A DNA stretch of 64,000 bases from Akkermansiaceae bacterium (GTDB lineage: Bacteria > Verrucomicrobiota > Verrucomicrobiia > Verrucomicrobiales > Akkermansiaceae), in NCBI GenBank assembly GCA_905182475.1, contig CAJJBR010000021.1, forward strand, positions 1 to 64,000, in the 5' to 3' direction. The notes under the pieces are model-generated. The model ran no database searches. It was not told the origin of the DNA and was given only the letters and a program-made list of their open reading frames with translations. The number at the start of each line of letters is the position of its first letter. The first letter of the stretch is position 1. Shown here in pieces: positions 42,659-52,495 of this stretch. Position numbers and translations under genes: made by a program.

Positions 42659-43657
42659 ATGAAACTACCTCATGTGGCGATTGTCGGGGCGACGGGTGCC
42701 GTCGGCGTGGAAATGCTGCTCTGTCTGGAGCAACGGAACTTCCAACTTAGCGAGCTAACCTTGTTGGCTTCCGCACGTTCGGCTGGAAAGACGATGAAAT
42801 TTCGCAGTGAGGACGTTACCGTCAAGGAACTCACACATGATTCTTTCGCTGGGATCGATATTGCGCTGTTCAGTGCAGGCGGCGGGATTTCCCTAGAATA
42901 CGGCCCATCTGCAGCTGCTGCGGGTGCTGTGGTCATCGATAACTCATCTGCTTTCCGCATGGACGAAGGCGTGCCGCTCGTTGTGCCGGAAATTAATCCG
43001 GAAGCAGCCAAAAACAGACCGAAGGGCATCATCGCAAACCCGAACTGCACAACGATCATTTCCCTGATGGCTCTTGCCCCGTTACACGAAAAATTCGGTT
43101 TGGAAACAGTCATCGCATCGACCTATCAGGCGGTTTCCGGCTCCGGAGCACAAGGCATCGTAGAGCTCGAGGAGCAGGTGAAAGCTATTGCAAACGGTCA
43201 GGATTTCGAATCAAAAGTGTATCCCCGCCAGATCGCATTCAATGTGATTCCACAGGTGGATTCATTCACTGAGAACGGCTACACCAAGGAGGAAATGAAA
43301 ATGCTCAACGAAGGTCGGAAGATCCTCGGGCACGATACCCTTAAAGTTTCCTGTACCTGCGTGCGAGTTCCGGTTTACCGCTCGCACTCGGTATCCCTCA
43401 CCGCACAATTCTCCAAGGAACCCTCCGTCGAAGAGGCTAGGGCTGCTTACAAGGGCAAGCCTGGCGTGCAGGTCGTCGATAATCCTGCGAACAATGTTTT
43501 TCCCGTTCCTCTCGATACCACCGGCAAGGACGACTGCCTCGTAGGTCGCATCCGCAAAAGCCTCGTGCTCGAAAAGGCCCTGGATCTCTGGGTGGTCGGT
43601 GACCAGGTGCGCAAAGGTGCTGCGCTCAATGCGGTGCAGATCGCGGAGATTCTTTGA
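42659..43657 (+). CDS. asd: Aspartate-semialdehyde dehydrogenase
   Basis: 332 aa from the ATG at 42659; a TTG two codons upstream is less likely. It reduces aspartyl phosphate to aspartate semialdehyde for lysine, threonine, methionine and diaminopimelate. N-terminal VAIVGATGAVGVEML NADP fold, catalytic Cys in ANPNCTTIISL (~residue 130), and STYQAVSGSGAQG active-site loop. Transcribed alone. Confidence 0.97.
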   Translation: MKLPHVAIVGATGAVGVEMLLCLEQRNFQLSELTLLASARSAGKTMKFRSEDVTVKELTHDSFAGIDIALFSAGGGISLEYGPSAAAAGAVVIDNSSAFRMDEGVPLVVPEINPEAAKNRPKGIIANPNCTTIISLMALAPLHEKFGLETVIASTYQAVSGSGAQGIVELEEQVKAIANGQDFESKVYPRQIAFNVIPQVDSFTENGYTKEEMKMLNEGRKILGHDTLKVSCTCVRVPVYRSHSVSLTAQFSKEPSVEEARAAYKGKPGVQVVDNPANNVFPVPLDTTGKDDCLVGRIRKSLVLEKALDLWVVGDQVRKGAALNAVQIAEIL

Positions 43658-43716
43658 GCAAGGAGGGGCTCCGATTGCCGGGCGCTCAGCGAGACGGCCC
43701 TTCCCTGTGCCAGGTA

Positions 43717-44004
43717 TTAATAGCCTGGCTTCCTACGCACCTGATTGGAGCCGCCGGAGCTCTTCCAGTGCGTCAATGGTTCTTCAACGCAGATTCCACC
43801 GAGATCCTCGGCTCTCGCCATGAAGAACGATTTCGCATTCTCTACTCCACGATTGTAGGGGAACGGTCCAATCTCCTTGAGGAAAAAATCTAGAAGAAAG
43901 CCCGTCTGAAAATCACTCATCTCCACTTCCAATTCCTCGTCGAGATACCGGCGCAAGGAATCGACGGCTTCCTTTCGCTCTTCCGGTGACAGGTCTGATG
44001 GCAT
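43717..44004 (-). CDS. DUF2164 family protein
   Basis: 95 aa from the ATG at 44004. LSPEERKEAVDSLRRYLDEE, TGFLLDFFLKEIGPFPYNRG and the final aromatic-acidic region EDLGGICVEEPLTHW match DUF2164, a small soluble family of unknown function. Convergent with asd. Confidence 0.82.
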   Translation of the reverse strand: MPSDLSPEERKEAVDSLRRYLDEELEVEMSDFQTGFLLDFFLKEIGPFPYNRGVENAKSFFMARAEDLGGICVEEPLTHWKSSGGSNQVRRKPGY

Positions 44005-44532
44005 TTTTTTATTTTTGAATGTTAAGGGGCAGTTGACTGCGGCTTGTCGTCCGCAAATTGATTGGAGGGTGGTTGGAATGCTGCCCTTACAAGTAATGAA
44101 CCAGGTGATCAATAATTCGAAGGCAATTCAAAGCCTGCTGGTATTGGGTAATCATAAAGCGGTCACACCCACCTCTGGCGGCTAAAAATGTGGAAGTAGG
44201 CCGATGCTGCATTAGATGTCTTCAATCGTTCGATTCCATCCTGATCAAGTCCGCCAGACGAGAAGAACAATTCAGCTACAAAACGCGCTAACTGGTATGC
44301 ACTTCGAGTCAGTCGCCGTCTTAATATGGATTCCTGCCACCTCTTTTTTCTCGCGCTGCGATGGGCTGGCTCGAACGAATGATATGGCTAAATCTCTATG
44401 GTTAAAGAGAAGGAGCCGGTGTTTCTTTCGCCCACTCGTTGGGGGAGGCAGTTAGCGAAAGAAATCGCCACTCAGGAGCCCGCGGCGGAAAAGGCTTTCC
44501 ATGTGGGGGGGGCGGGGTGATTTTTTCTTGGT
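44005..44532. other. Gene-free intergenic region
   Basis: 528 bases with only short ORFs of poor coding character. A frame near 44232-44285 ends SARREEQFSYKTR, which might be a scrap of a transposase, but this is not supportable. The region should contain the prenyl synthase promoter. No tRNA, riboswitch or clear repeat identified. Confidence 0.4.
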
Positions 44533-45414
44533 ATGAATTTGAAAGCTTATCTGGATGGGACGGTGGCGGAGGTGGATGCGGCGATGGACGGATTCCTGCC
44601 GGGGGAGGATGTGAGGCAGGAAGCGATGCACGCGGCAATGCGCTACAGCGTGTTCGCGGGGGGAAAGAGGCTTCGTCCGGTGTTGTGCGTGGCGGCGGCG
44701 GAGGCTTGTGGGGGGAGCAGGGAGGATGCGTTCGCGGCTGCGTGTGCGCTGGAGCTGATGCATACCTACTCCTTGGTTCACGATGACCTGCCGTGTATGG
44801 ACGATGACGATCTCCGGCGTGGGCGTGCTACGTGTCACAAGGTTTACGGGGAGGGGATGGCGGTGCTTTGCGGGGATGCCTTACTGACAGAGGCTTTCCT
44901 GATATTGACCCGTGCTAAGGGCGGTGAGCGTTACACGGTCGGCGATATGGTGGAGGAGCTTGCGATTACGGGAGGTAGCCGGAAACTGATAGGCGGACAG
45001 GTGCTGGATTTGGAAGGGGAGGGAAAAAAGCTTTCGAAGGAGGAACTCGTGAGAATCCACGAAGCAAAAACAGCTGCCTTGCTGACCGCTTCGGTGAAGC
45101 TGGGTGGCATGAGTGCGCAGGCGGAGCCGGAGAAGCTGGAAGCGCTGGCAAAGTTCGGCTACTCGCTTGGGCTGGCGTTCCAAGTGATCGACGACATCCT
45201 CGATGTGACTCAAACCACGGAGAAGCTCGGAAAGACCGCAGGCAAGGATGAAGCGGTCGAAAAGGCGACCTACCCCTCGGTCATCGGGCTGGAGGAATCT
45301 CGAATAGAGGCGGAGCGTCTGACCGGGGAGGCTCTGGCAGCGCTGGAAATTTTCGGCGATCAGGGATTTCGTCTCCGGGAAATCGCGGAGTGGATGCTGG
45401 GAAGGGAATATTAG
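44533..45414 (+). CDS. Polyprenyl (farnesyl/geranylgeranyl) diphosphate synthase
   Basis: 293 aa, IspA type. First aspartate-rich motif HDDLPCMDDDDLRRG (about residue 83), second DDILDVT (about 220), and the GGKRLRP motif near the N-terminus. The residues before the first motif suggest a short (C15-C20) product. Supplies isoprenoid chains for undecaprenyl phosphate and quinones. Not in an operon with dxs here. Confidence 0.92.
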   Translation: MNLKAYLDGTVAEVDAAMDGFLPGEDVRQEAMHAAMRYSVFAGGKRLRPVLCVAAAEACGGSREDAFAAACALELMHTYSLVHDDLPCMDDDDLRRGRATCHKVYGEGMAVLCGDALLTEAFLILTRAKGGERYTVGDMVEELAITGGSRKLIGGQVLDLEGEGKKLSKEELVRIHEAKTAALLTASVKLGGMSAQAEPEKLEALAKFGYSLGLAFQVIDDILDVTQTTEKLGKTAGKDEAVEKATYPSVIGLEESRIEAERLTGEALAALEIFGDQGFRLREIAEWMLGREY

Positions 45415-45475
45415 GGATTAGGGGAATTCTGGACTCAGGCCTCTTTCGTCGCTTTTAGTTGAAGTTATCTTTCGT

Positions 45476-47137
45476 ATGGGGCTAATTTCGCGTATCAAAA
45501 AGCGATCTTTTAGTCTGATGTTGGCGCGGCGGTATCTGAACCCGCGTCGTGCCGTCCTGTCTTCGTTCACGCTGATTTCGCTGGTGGGCGTGATGCTAGG
45601 AGTTCTGGTTCTTGTGGTAGTGATGGCGGTTTACGCGGGTCTCGAACGGGATGTGAAAGGCCGCTTGCTTGGCTTTACCCCGCATATCCTGGTGAAATCT
45701 CTGGAGTTAAACTTGCCCGAGGAAGAGGTGGATCCCGACGCACCCACTTGGCACGACCTTGCCGAAGAAGCGGCCAAGCTGGATGGCGTGGCCGCTGCGA
45801 CTGCCTATGTGGCGGATAATGTGATCCTTGATGTCGGCTCATGGCAGCGCCCGGTGAGTTTTCGTGGTATCGATACCAGTGACGCAGTTCAAGTGGAGGG
45901 GGTCGCCGCGATGTTGGACTTGGAAAATTACCCGGAATCAACCGCCGATCTCGGTTTGGATGATAGGGCAGTGATTTCTTCCATCGTAGCTGAGCAGTTT
46001 CAGCTCCGTGTAGGCGATACGCTGCGGCTGTATTCCACGCGGAATTTTGAAGGTGTGATGGAAGCCTACAAGGCTACTGAAAAGCCCGTCCTCCGCGAGG
46101 CGTATCCGGATGAATGGGCACTCGCGGAAAAGACTTTCGGGCGTGAGTGGGAAAAGGCAGGGGGGCTTTTCACTGTGCCTACCGCCGAGCTGATTGATGT
46201 CTATAACGCGCTGGAATTCGTCTACAGTGAAGAGATTCGTGAACCCGAGCGCGTGTTGATTGAAAACCTCTTGCGTGCGATGGGAGAACGGGTGCACGAG
46301 GAAGACGAGCCGGAGGAACTTGAGTTTTTCCGGTTCACCACGGAGGTAAAGGTAGATATCGATGAGGCGTTCAACGCTCTGAGCGAAACGGATGCCGAGA
46401 AGCTGGATGGGGAAATTCTGAAAGGACTCAAGAGCCTCGTATTACCGAAGGAGGCCATCGTAGTCGGGGTGTATTCGGCTTCGCAAATGGCGGTGACTCC
46501 TGAGCTTTTCGTGCCTCTCCCACTGGCCCAAGATCTGGCGGGTCTTGGGGATGGGGTTCAGGGAATTGCGCTTCGTCTGGACGATGCTTACCAGGCGGAG
46601 ATGATCGCAGAAAACGGCCGGAAATTACTCGGGCAGGATAGATATCTGGAGACCTGGGGCGACCAATACCAGGCGTTCTTTGCTCTCATCAACCAACAGC
46701 GGGTTATGATGTATTTCGCCCTTTCATTCATCGTTCTGGTCTCCGCGTTCTCGATGATGGCAGTGATGTTTACTGTCACGATCCAGAAGCGCCGGGAAAT
46801 CGGAGTGATGAAGGCACTTGGTGCTGCCCCAGGACAGATCGTGAGAGTCTTCCTCTACCAAGGCATGATCCTCGGGCTGCTCGGTGCTGCCTTGGGAGTG
46901 GGGCTAGGGAGATTGGTGATCCATTTCCGAGGAGGCGTGCAGGAGGGGATGAGGGCGATTGGTTTTGACCCGTTCTCGGCATCGTTGACCGGATTCGGTG
47001 TCCTTCCCGCCCACAATGATCCGCTCGAGCAGGCGGTGATCGGTTTCATGGCTTTCCTCCTCTGTTCGTTGGCCGCCCTTGTTCCCGCATTTTTTGCTGC
47101 TCGCAGTGATGCTGCGAAATCCCTGAGGAACCTCTAA
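45476..47137 (+). CDS. LolC/E-like ABC transporter permease, enlarged
   Basis: 553 aa. N-terminal TM (LISLVGVMLGVLVLVVVMAV) after LARRYLNPRRAVLSSFTLIS, a typical LolC/E start, a very large periplasmic domain (~350 residues against ~230 usual), then three C-terminal FtsX-type helices with VTIQKRREIGVMKALGAAPG. It would extract lipoproteins or act on envelope substrates. No ATP-binding LolD partner is adjacent. A two-base gap leads to the RDD gene. Confidence 0.85.
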   Translation: MGLISRIKKRSFSLMLARRYLNPRRAVLSSFTLISLVGVMLGVLVLVVVMAVYAGLERDVKGRLLGFTPHILVKSLELNLPEEEVDPDAPTWHDLAEEAAKLDGVAAATAYVADNVILDVGSWQRPVSFRGIDTSDAVQVEGVAAMLDLENYPESTADLGLDDRAVISSIVAEQFQLRVGDTLRLYSTRNFEGVMEAYKATEKPVLREAYPDEWALAEKTFGREWEKAGGLFTVPTAELIDVYNALEFVYSEEIREPERVLIENLLRAMGERVHEEDEPEELEFFRFTTEVKVDIDEAFNALSETDAEKLDGEILKGLKSLVLPKEAIVVGVYSASQMAVTPELFVPLPLAQDLAGLGDGVQGIALRLDDAYQAEMIAENGRKLLGQDRYLETWGDQYQAFFALINQQRVMMYFALSFIVLVSAFSMMAVMFTVTIQKRREIGVMKALGAAPGQIVRVFLYQGMILGLLGAALGVGLGRLVIHFRGGVQEGMRAIGFDPFSASLTGFGVLPAHNDPLEQAVIGFMAFLLCSLAALVPAFFAARSDAAKSLRNL

Positions 47138-47139
47138 AT

Positions 47140-47988
47140 ATGGATTTTTGGATCATACGAGATGGAGAAAAGATTGGACCGTATCCCGATTACGAGATCC
47201 GTTCGAAAATTCAACATGGGGATCTTGAACGGGATTCCAGGGTTTGGAGCGAGGGTCTGGAAGGCTGGACAAAGCTAGATGGCATGGATCTGTTCCGTGA
47301 AGAATTCGAGAAACGAGATCCGAGATCCGAGCCTGATCCAGCGCCCGTGCCACCCCCGCTACCGATGGCTGCTCCCGCCCCCACAGATACAGTGAAGCCC
47401 AAGGCTTACATGATGTACCGTTTTTGGGCTAGGTGGCTCGATCTCACCGTATATGGATCGCTCTGGTGGCTAGGTTTGTATTTTTCTGGGAGGGATATCG
47501 GCGCTGTCTTGGGTAGTATTTGGATGCTGTTACCGATGTATATTCCGTGGTTTGTTCTGGAATCGTGGTTGCTTCATAAATACGGCACCACTCCGGGAAA
47601 ATGGCTGATGGGATTGCGGGTTCTAAATGAGGACGGTAGCCTGTTGACGCTTCCGGCTGCCACCAAGCGTTCCCTACGGGTGCTGGTCAGCGGGATCGGG
47701 TTCGGATGGAACTACCTGGCGTTAATTTGTCAATTGATGAGCTGGTTCACGACAAGGCGCATCGGCAAACCGATCTGGGATTACCTTGGCGAGCACAAGG
47801 TGGTAGCTAAGCCGATAATACCTTTGAAAATCGCAGTCCTCGTCTGCGTCTTCGTAGTAAGCATGTTCCTACGCCTAGCAATCCAGGGTAGGCACATCGA
47901 AAAGATCATCGTGGAAAATAATCCGGAGATGAAACAATACTACGAGGTCTGGCACTGGATCTACCTGCCGGATCGGAGTGGGGATTGA
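47140..47988 (+). CDS. GYF_2/RDD-family membrane protein
   Basis: 282 aa. The N-terminal GYF_2-type domain (FWIIRDGEKIGPYPDYEIRS; RVWSEGLEGWTKL) is followed by a proline-rich linker and an RDD domain with four TM helices (RFWARWLDLTVYGSLWWLGL; TTPGKWLMGLRVL). RDD proteins may be transporters; function unknown. It follows the permease by two bases. Confidence 0.85.
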   Translation: MDFWIIRDGEKIGPYPDYEIRSKIQHGDLERDSRVWSEGLEGWTKLDGMDLFREEFEKRDPRSEPDPAPVPPPLPMAAPAPTDTVKPKAYMMYRFWARWLDLTVYGSLWWLGLYFSGRDIGAVLGSIWMLLPMYIPWFVLESWLLHKYGTTPGKWLMGLRVLNEDGSLLTLPAATKRSLRVLVSGIGFGWNYLALICQLMSWFTTRRIGKPIWDYLGEHKVVAKPIIPLKIAVLVCVFVVSMFLRLAIQGRHIEKIIVENNPEMKQYYEVWHWIYLPDRSGD

Positions 47989-47993
47989 GTAGG

Positions 47994-48134
47994 GCAAGGA
48001 TTGGTTGCATTCTGCTGCCAATCACAGCGTAGCGGAGATGGAGGGACACGAAAATCAAACTTTCCCTCAAATAAGCATCGGGAAATAGCCGGGGATGTGT
48101 GCTTGGGTTGCTGGGCAGCAGAATGCAGCCCCTC
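47994..48134 (+). mobile_element. Small inverted-repeat element (MITE-like), copy B
   Basis: 141 bp related to copy A (9974-10116). Terminal inverted repeats at 48003-48019 (GGTTGCATTCTGCTGCC) and 48114-48130 (GGCAGCAGAATGCAGCC), 16 of 17 complementary. Same orientation as copy A and five bases after the RDD gene stop. Its right end lies 12 bases before the convergent stop at 48146, so it could also act as a terminator. Confidence 0.7.
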
Positions 48135-48145
48135 GTGCGCTGCGT

Positions 48146-48730
48146 TTAGTTTCGGCGGGATTCTTCTTCTAGGAAGATCTCAGAAAGGCGGAAACAGCGG
48201 CGGGCAAGTTCACGGGCGTCGTTGTCGCCAATGAGGGCGACTCCTTCTTCGCTTACTTCCGCGAGGAAAATTTTCCATGCGTTTTTGGAAACCTTATCTG
48301 AGTCGAATTTGGGACGTTGCTTCTGGGCAGGGCGTTGTTTTTGTTGATCCCTACGTCCTCCTTGTTTCTCCTGACGTGGGCTTGATTCTTTGGAATCGGC
48401 GTCTGCTAGGTTGATTGTTGTCTCTTCGGAAACAGGCGAATCGCCATCGGAAGGCTCCCCTTCATTTTGGGATGATTTTCCTTTACTCCTGCGGCGACGG
48501 TTCTTCCGCTTTGGGTCGCCGGAATCTTCCGGGATCTCGCCCTTGTCCACAGCCTCGGCAGGTGGGCTGGAATCGAATTCCTCAACGGGAACTTCCTGCT
48601 CAACAGGTTTCGCTTCTTTCGCGGACTTTGCTGCTTTGCGAGGATTCTTGTTGGAAATTCGGCGAACCTTTGGAGTTGGTTCGGCTTCAGAGGCTGCTTC
48701 TTCAGTAGCTGGATTGGATTCGTCTGGCAT
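48146..48730 (-). CDS. Disordered, charged protein with small conserved C-terminus
   Basis: 194 aa from the ATG at 48730. The first ~140 residues are low complexity (Glu/Ser/Pro, then KRKNRRRRSKGKSSQ and QQKQRPAQKQRPK), probably unfolded and nucleic-acid binding. The last 45 (SKNAWKIFLAEVSEEGVALI, DNDARELARRCFRLSEIFL) form a compact helical domain. Family unknown; resembles C-terminal tails seen in other Verrucomicrobia, from memory only. Confidence 0.6.
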   Translation of the reverse strand: MPDESNPATEEAASEAEPTPKVRRISNKNPRKAAKSAKEAKPVEQEVPVEEFDSSPPAEAVDKGEIPEDSGDPKRKNRRRRSKGKSSQNEGEPSDGDSPVSEETTINLADADSKESSPRQEKQGGRRDQQKQRPAQKQRPKFDSDKVSKNAWKIFLAEVSEEGVALIGDNDARELARRCFRLSEIFLEEESRRN

Positions 48731-48823
48731 ATGCGGAAAAGGGAAACCGGGTGGATGCCCGGCGTCGAGAGAAATAGGAGGGTCGTGTGGGGAAAGGTCT
48801 TTCTGAAAAGACAGTCGCAAGAC

Positions 48824-49327
48824 TCAATAATTGGCGTGATCGTCCTTACTTTTGGGGCCGTTGTCGTCGGTAACGCCATCCTGTCCCATGGAAAGGAGGT
48901 CGAAGTCTGGATTTACAGTGCCCGGATTGCGGTAGATGTATTTTGCGCCCCAAGGGTCGACGAGTGTCACATCCGCACCAGTATCTTCAGTCCATCCCTG
49001 CTTGTTGTTTTCAGGATCGAGTTGGGCGAGATAGATTTTAGCATCATTCACAGGGGGGTCTTGAGCCCCGTTGTAATAGAGTTCGGTGTAGAGCGAATTT
49101 GTTCCATTGTCATCTAGTGGATACTCGCCGTTATCGAGTTTGTATTCCTCGATGGCTGTTTCGAGGAGCTTGATCTGAAGCTCCGCCTGCGAGTTTGCCT
49201 GCTTGGTGATTACGTATTTGAAACTGCCAAGTGAGAGACCTGCGAGGATCACGATGATCGTGATCGTCACCAGCATTTCGATCAGGGTGAAACCGGACCG
49301 TTGGTTTTGAAGGGAAGGATTTTTCAT
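48824..49327 (-). CDS. GspG-like major pseudopilin
   Basis: 167 aa. Class III signal with prepilin cleavage and N-methylation site SGFTLIEMLVTITIIVILAG (Glu5 present), then the GspG-type IKLLETAIEEYKLDNGEYPL, VDPWGAKYIYRNPG and a calcium-loop-like acidic C-terminus. Last gene of a type II secretion/type IV pilus-like cluster with GspF and two ATPases. Confidence 0.9.
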   Translation of the reverse strand: MKNPSLQNQRSGFTLIEMLVTITIIVILAGLSLGSFKYVITKQANSQAELQIKLLETAIEEYKLDNGEYPLDDNGTNSLYTELYYNGAQDPPVNDAKIYLAQLDPENNKQGWTEDTGADVTLVDPWGAKYIYRNPGTVNPDFDLLSMGQDGVTDDNGPKSKDDHANY

Positions 49328-49399
49328 AAGGATATGGATCTTGGGTAGTGAGAGACAAGATACGCTCGTTGTGGGGGATTTGCATCCCCTTATGAGGCA

Positions 49400-50689
49400 T
49401 TACAGTTCGCTCATGGTGGAGATCATCTTGATGAGCGGAAGGAAGAGCGCGAAGACAACGGCACCGACCACAAGGGCGAGGATGACGATCATGATTGGCT
49501 CAAGAATAGAGGTCAGGGCAGTGACCGCGTTATCGACCTCGTCGTCGTAAACATCGGCCACTTTCAGAAGCATTTCTGGGAGCTGACCGGTTTCCTCACC
49601 AACATCGACCATGGAGATGACCATGTTCGGGAAGACGCCGGAAGAGGAGAGGGGGGTGACGATGGATTCACCTTCTTTAACTGCCTCGTGGACTTTTCCG
49701 ATTGCTTCGGAGATGACGACGTTACCTGCAGTATCGCGGGTAATGTTCAGAGCCTGAAGGATGGGCACACCAGAAGTAACCAGTGTGCCTAAGGTTCGTG
49801 CGAAGCGGGAAACTGCGGACTTACGCTGAATGTCTCCAAAAATTGGTATGTGGAGCTTCATTTTATCAATGAAGTGGCGTCCACCCTTGGTTCTTCCGAG
49901 TGCGCCTAATGCCGCGTATAGGCCACCGAAGGCAATAAAGATCCAGACGACGTTTGGTAGGATGAGCGGGCGACCGAGACAGAAATCGGAGAAGCCGAAA
50001 ACGATTTGGGAGATGAGCGGGAGGCTCGAATCCGTTCCGGCGAACATCTCCTTGAATTTCGGCACGATGAAGACCATCAGGAAGATCAGGATGGCGACGG
50101 CGATGAACATGACGATTGCCGGGTAAACCATGGCGGAAACGATCTTGTTCTTCAGCTTTTGCGCCTTTTCCTGGTATTCTGCGAGACGGTTGAGGACGAC
50201 TTCGAGAACACCGCCGAGTTCGCCGGCTTTCACCATGTTCACATAGAGTTTATTGAACATTTTCGGATGCTGGGCGAGGGACTCAGAGAAAGTCGAGCCG
50301 CCTTGCACTGAATCTGCAAGGGAGCCGATGGTTGACTTGAGGGCCGGGTTCGGTTCCTGCTTTCCGAGAACGGTAAGGGAGCGGAGAAGGGGAAGTCCGG
50401 CATCAATCAGCGTTGCGAGCTGACGGGTGAAGATCATGAGAATCTTGGGTTTGACCGTGGTTTTGGTCTTACCAATCGTCATGTTCAAACCCTTGCCTTT
50501 TGCTTTGGCTTTCTTCGCCGGAGCCTTTCTTCCCGCTGTAGGTTTGCCTTTTCCTTCCTCGTGGATCTGGGTCGGGTAGAGGCCTTGCCCACGGAGTTTT
50601 TGGATGGCTTCGGCTTCGCTCGCTGCAGCGAGCGTTCCGTCGGATTGTTCCCCTTTTGCGTCGAGGGCGGAGTAGTTGAAATTTGGCAT
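49400..50689 (-). CDS. Type II secretion/type IV pilus inner-membrane protein GspF/PilC
   Basis: 429 aa. Two GspF repeats with three TM helices, starting with the cytoplasmic FNYSALDAKGEQSDGTLAAA and signature helix segments FTRQLATLIDAGLPLLRSLT and RTLGTLVTSGVPILQALNIT. It recruits the assembly ATPase. A lysine-rich linker (RKAPAKKAKAKGKG, ~residue 55) is unusual. In line with the upstream PilB-like genes. Confidence 0.93.
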   Translation of the reverse strand: MPNFNYSALDAKGEQSDGTLAAASEAEAIQKLRGQGLYPTQIHEEGKGKPTAGRKAPAKKAKAKGKGLNMTIGKTKTTVKPKILMIFTRQLATLIDAGLPLLRSLTVLGKQEPNPALKSTIGSLADSVQGGSTFSESLAQHPKMFNKLYVNMVKAGELGGVLEVVLNRLAEYQEKAQKLKNKIVSAMVYPAIVMFIAVAILIFLMVFIVPKFKEMFAGTDSSLPLISQIVFGFSDFCLGRPLILPNVVWIFIAFGGLYAALGALGRTKGGRHFIDKMKLHIPIFGDIQRKSAVSRFARTLGTLVTSGVPILQALNITRDTAGNVVISEAIGKVHEAVKEGESIVTPLSSSGVFPNMVISMVDVGEETGQLPEMLLKVADVYDDEVDNAVTALTSILEPIMIVILALVVGAVVFALFLPLIKMISTMSEL

Positions 50690-50817
50690 GGGGATTTTTT
50701 CGAAAGATTGTTTCTAAATAAAAGAGGACGAAATGAGGTTTGGCTATGGGAAAAACGTAGGAAAGAGCGAAAATATTGCGATTGCAGGCACAATGCAAAG
50801 ATGTTTCGGGCACTTTT

Positions 50818-52488
50818 CTAGGTATATTTCAGAACCTCCTCGATGGTTGTCTTACCGAGGTAGATATTGCGTAGGCCGTCTTCGCGCAGGGTATTCATTC
50901 CAAGCTCGATGGCTTTTTGCTTGAGCACGACGGAAGGCGAGCGGTTGGTGATGAGTTCGCGGATCGGCTCGGTGATGTTCAGTAGCTCGTAAAGACCGGC
51001 TCGTCCACGGTATCCGGATTGTCCGCAGACATCGCAGCCGTTACCGGTGAAAAATTGCTTGTCGCCCAGTTCGTGCGGGGAAACACCGAGCTGGGAGAGG
51101 ACGGCTTCGTTGGGTTCGTATGGGGTCTTGCACTCCTTGCAAATGGTTCTGACGAGTCGCTGGGCAAGAATGCCTTCGAGTGAGGCTGCGACGAGGAAAG
51201 GCTCGCAACCCATATCGACCAGACGGGTGATGGCACCCGGGGCGTCGTTGGTGTGAAGGGTGGAAAGAACAAGGTGACCCGTAAGCGCCGCCTGGATGGC
51301 AATCGTGGCGGTATCTTTGTCCCGCATTTCCCCTATCATGATGCGGTCTGGATCCTGACGAAGGAAGGCGCGGAGGATGCGGGGGAAATCGAGGCCAATG
51401 GCTTCGTTGACCGGGATTTGGATGATGCCGTCGATGTCATACTCGACAGGGTCTTCTGCTGTGAGAAGCTTGGAATCGATGGTGTTGATGCGGCGTAGGC
51501 CGGCGTAGAGGGTGGTGGTTTTACCGGCTCCGGTGGGTCCCGTGACGATGAATATACCGTTGGGCTTCTCGATGGTTTCCGTGATGTATTCGAAAATGCT
51601 ATCGGGGAGGCCGAGATTTTCGAGGGTGAGGTTAACCGAGGAGCGGTCGAGAACCCGGAGCACGACGGATTCGCCATGGTGGGTTGGTAGGGTGGAAACC
51701 CGCATATCGACTTGTTTCTCGCCGATTTGCTTCACGATACGACCGTCCTGTGGGATACGACGCTCGGCAATGTTCATGTTCGCCATGACCTTGATCCGGG
51801 AAAGGATGGGGAGGGCGAGGTGAGCCGGCGGAGGTGCCATTTCGTAGAGTGCACCGTCAACGCGGTAGCGGATTTTGAAATCTTTCTCGAAGGGCTCGAA
51901 GTGGATGTCGGAGGCCTTTTCCTTGATCGCCTGATAAAGGACGAGATCGACGTAGCGGATAATGGGTGCTGAGTTTGCCTCTGCTTCGGCGTTGGCCGGA
52001 TCAAATTCGTCGGCGCCTGCATCTAGCTGGCCTAGGATGTCTTCCATCGCTTTTCCTTCGCCACCGTAGCATTCGTTGATCTTAGCCTCGACGAGGTAGT
52101 CGGGAGCGACCACGACGATGATTTCGCGGTCGAGGGCAAAGCGGAGATCCTCTACTGTCTGCGGGTTGAGCGGATCTACGAGTGCGATGTGGAGTCCCTG
52201 GTCATCGAAGTTTACGGGGAAAGCTCCGTGGAGACGTGCGGTTCCTGCTGGAACTAGGGCTAGAAGGGCTTCCGGAGGAGTCCAGTCTTTGAGGTCAACA
52301 AGGGCCGCTCCAAGCTCGGATGCGACCACGGGCCAAACGTCGTCGCGGGATTGGACGACTTCGAAGTCAGCAAGAAGATCGGGGATCGTCTTCCCACTGT
52401 TTTCGACCTCAGCGAGGATCTCCTCGGCGAGTGAGGCATCGATCATGCCCCTGGATTGGAAAAGTTCTAGTAGTTGGCGGTTGTCCAT
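50818..52488 (-). CDS. PilB/GspE-type assembly ATPase 1
   Basis: 556 aa. N-terminal GspE_N (MshEN-like) region, then the secretion ATPase core: DIHFEPFEKDFKIRYRVDGA, Walker A TGPTGAGKTTTLY, aspartate box LRQDPDRIMIGEMRD, His box STLHTNDAP, and the tetracysteine zinc motif CKECKTPYEP...CDVCGQSGYRG. Paralogous to the next gene upstream (52599-54278). Confidence 0.93.
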   Translation of the reverse strand: MDNRQLLELFQSRGMIDASLAEEILAEVENSGKTIPDLLADFEVVQSRDDVWPVVASELGAALVDLKDWTPPEALLALVPAGTARLHGAFPVNFDDQGLHIALVDPLNPQTVEDLRFALDREIIVVVAPDYLVEAKINECYGGEGKAMEDILGQLDAGADEFDPANAEAEANSAPIIRYVDLVLYQAIKEKASDIHFEPFEKDFKIRYRVDGALYEMAPPPAHLALPILSRIKVMANMNIAERRIPQDGRIVKQIGEKQVDMRVSTLPTHHGESVVLRVLDRSSVNLTLENLGLPDSIFEYITETIEKPNGIFIVTGPTGAGKTTTLYAGLRRINTIDSKLLTAEDPVEYDIDGIIQIPVNEAIGLDFPRILRAFLRQDPDRIMIGEMRDKDTATIAIQAALTGHLVLSTLHTNDAPGAITRLVDMGCEPFLVAASLEGILAQRLVRTICKECKTPYEPNEAVLSQLGVSPHELGDKQFFTGNGCDVCGQSGYRGRAGLYELLNITEPIRELITNRSPSVVLKQKAIELGMNTLREDGLRNIYLGKTTIEEVLKYT

Positions 52489-52495
52489 GGGAAGG

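Noticed and set aside
44225..44240. tRNA-like T-loop (CGTTCGATTCC)
   Set aside because: No acceptor stem, D-arm or anticodon arm can be formed around it.
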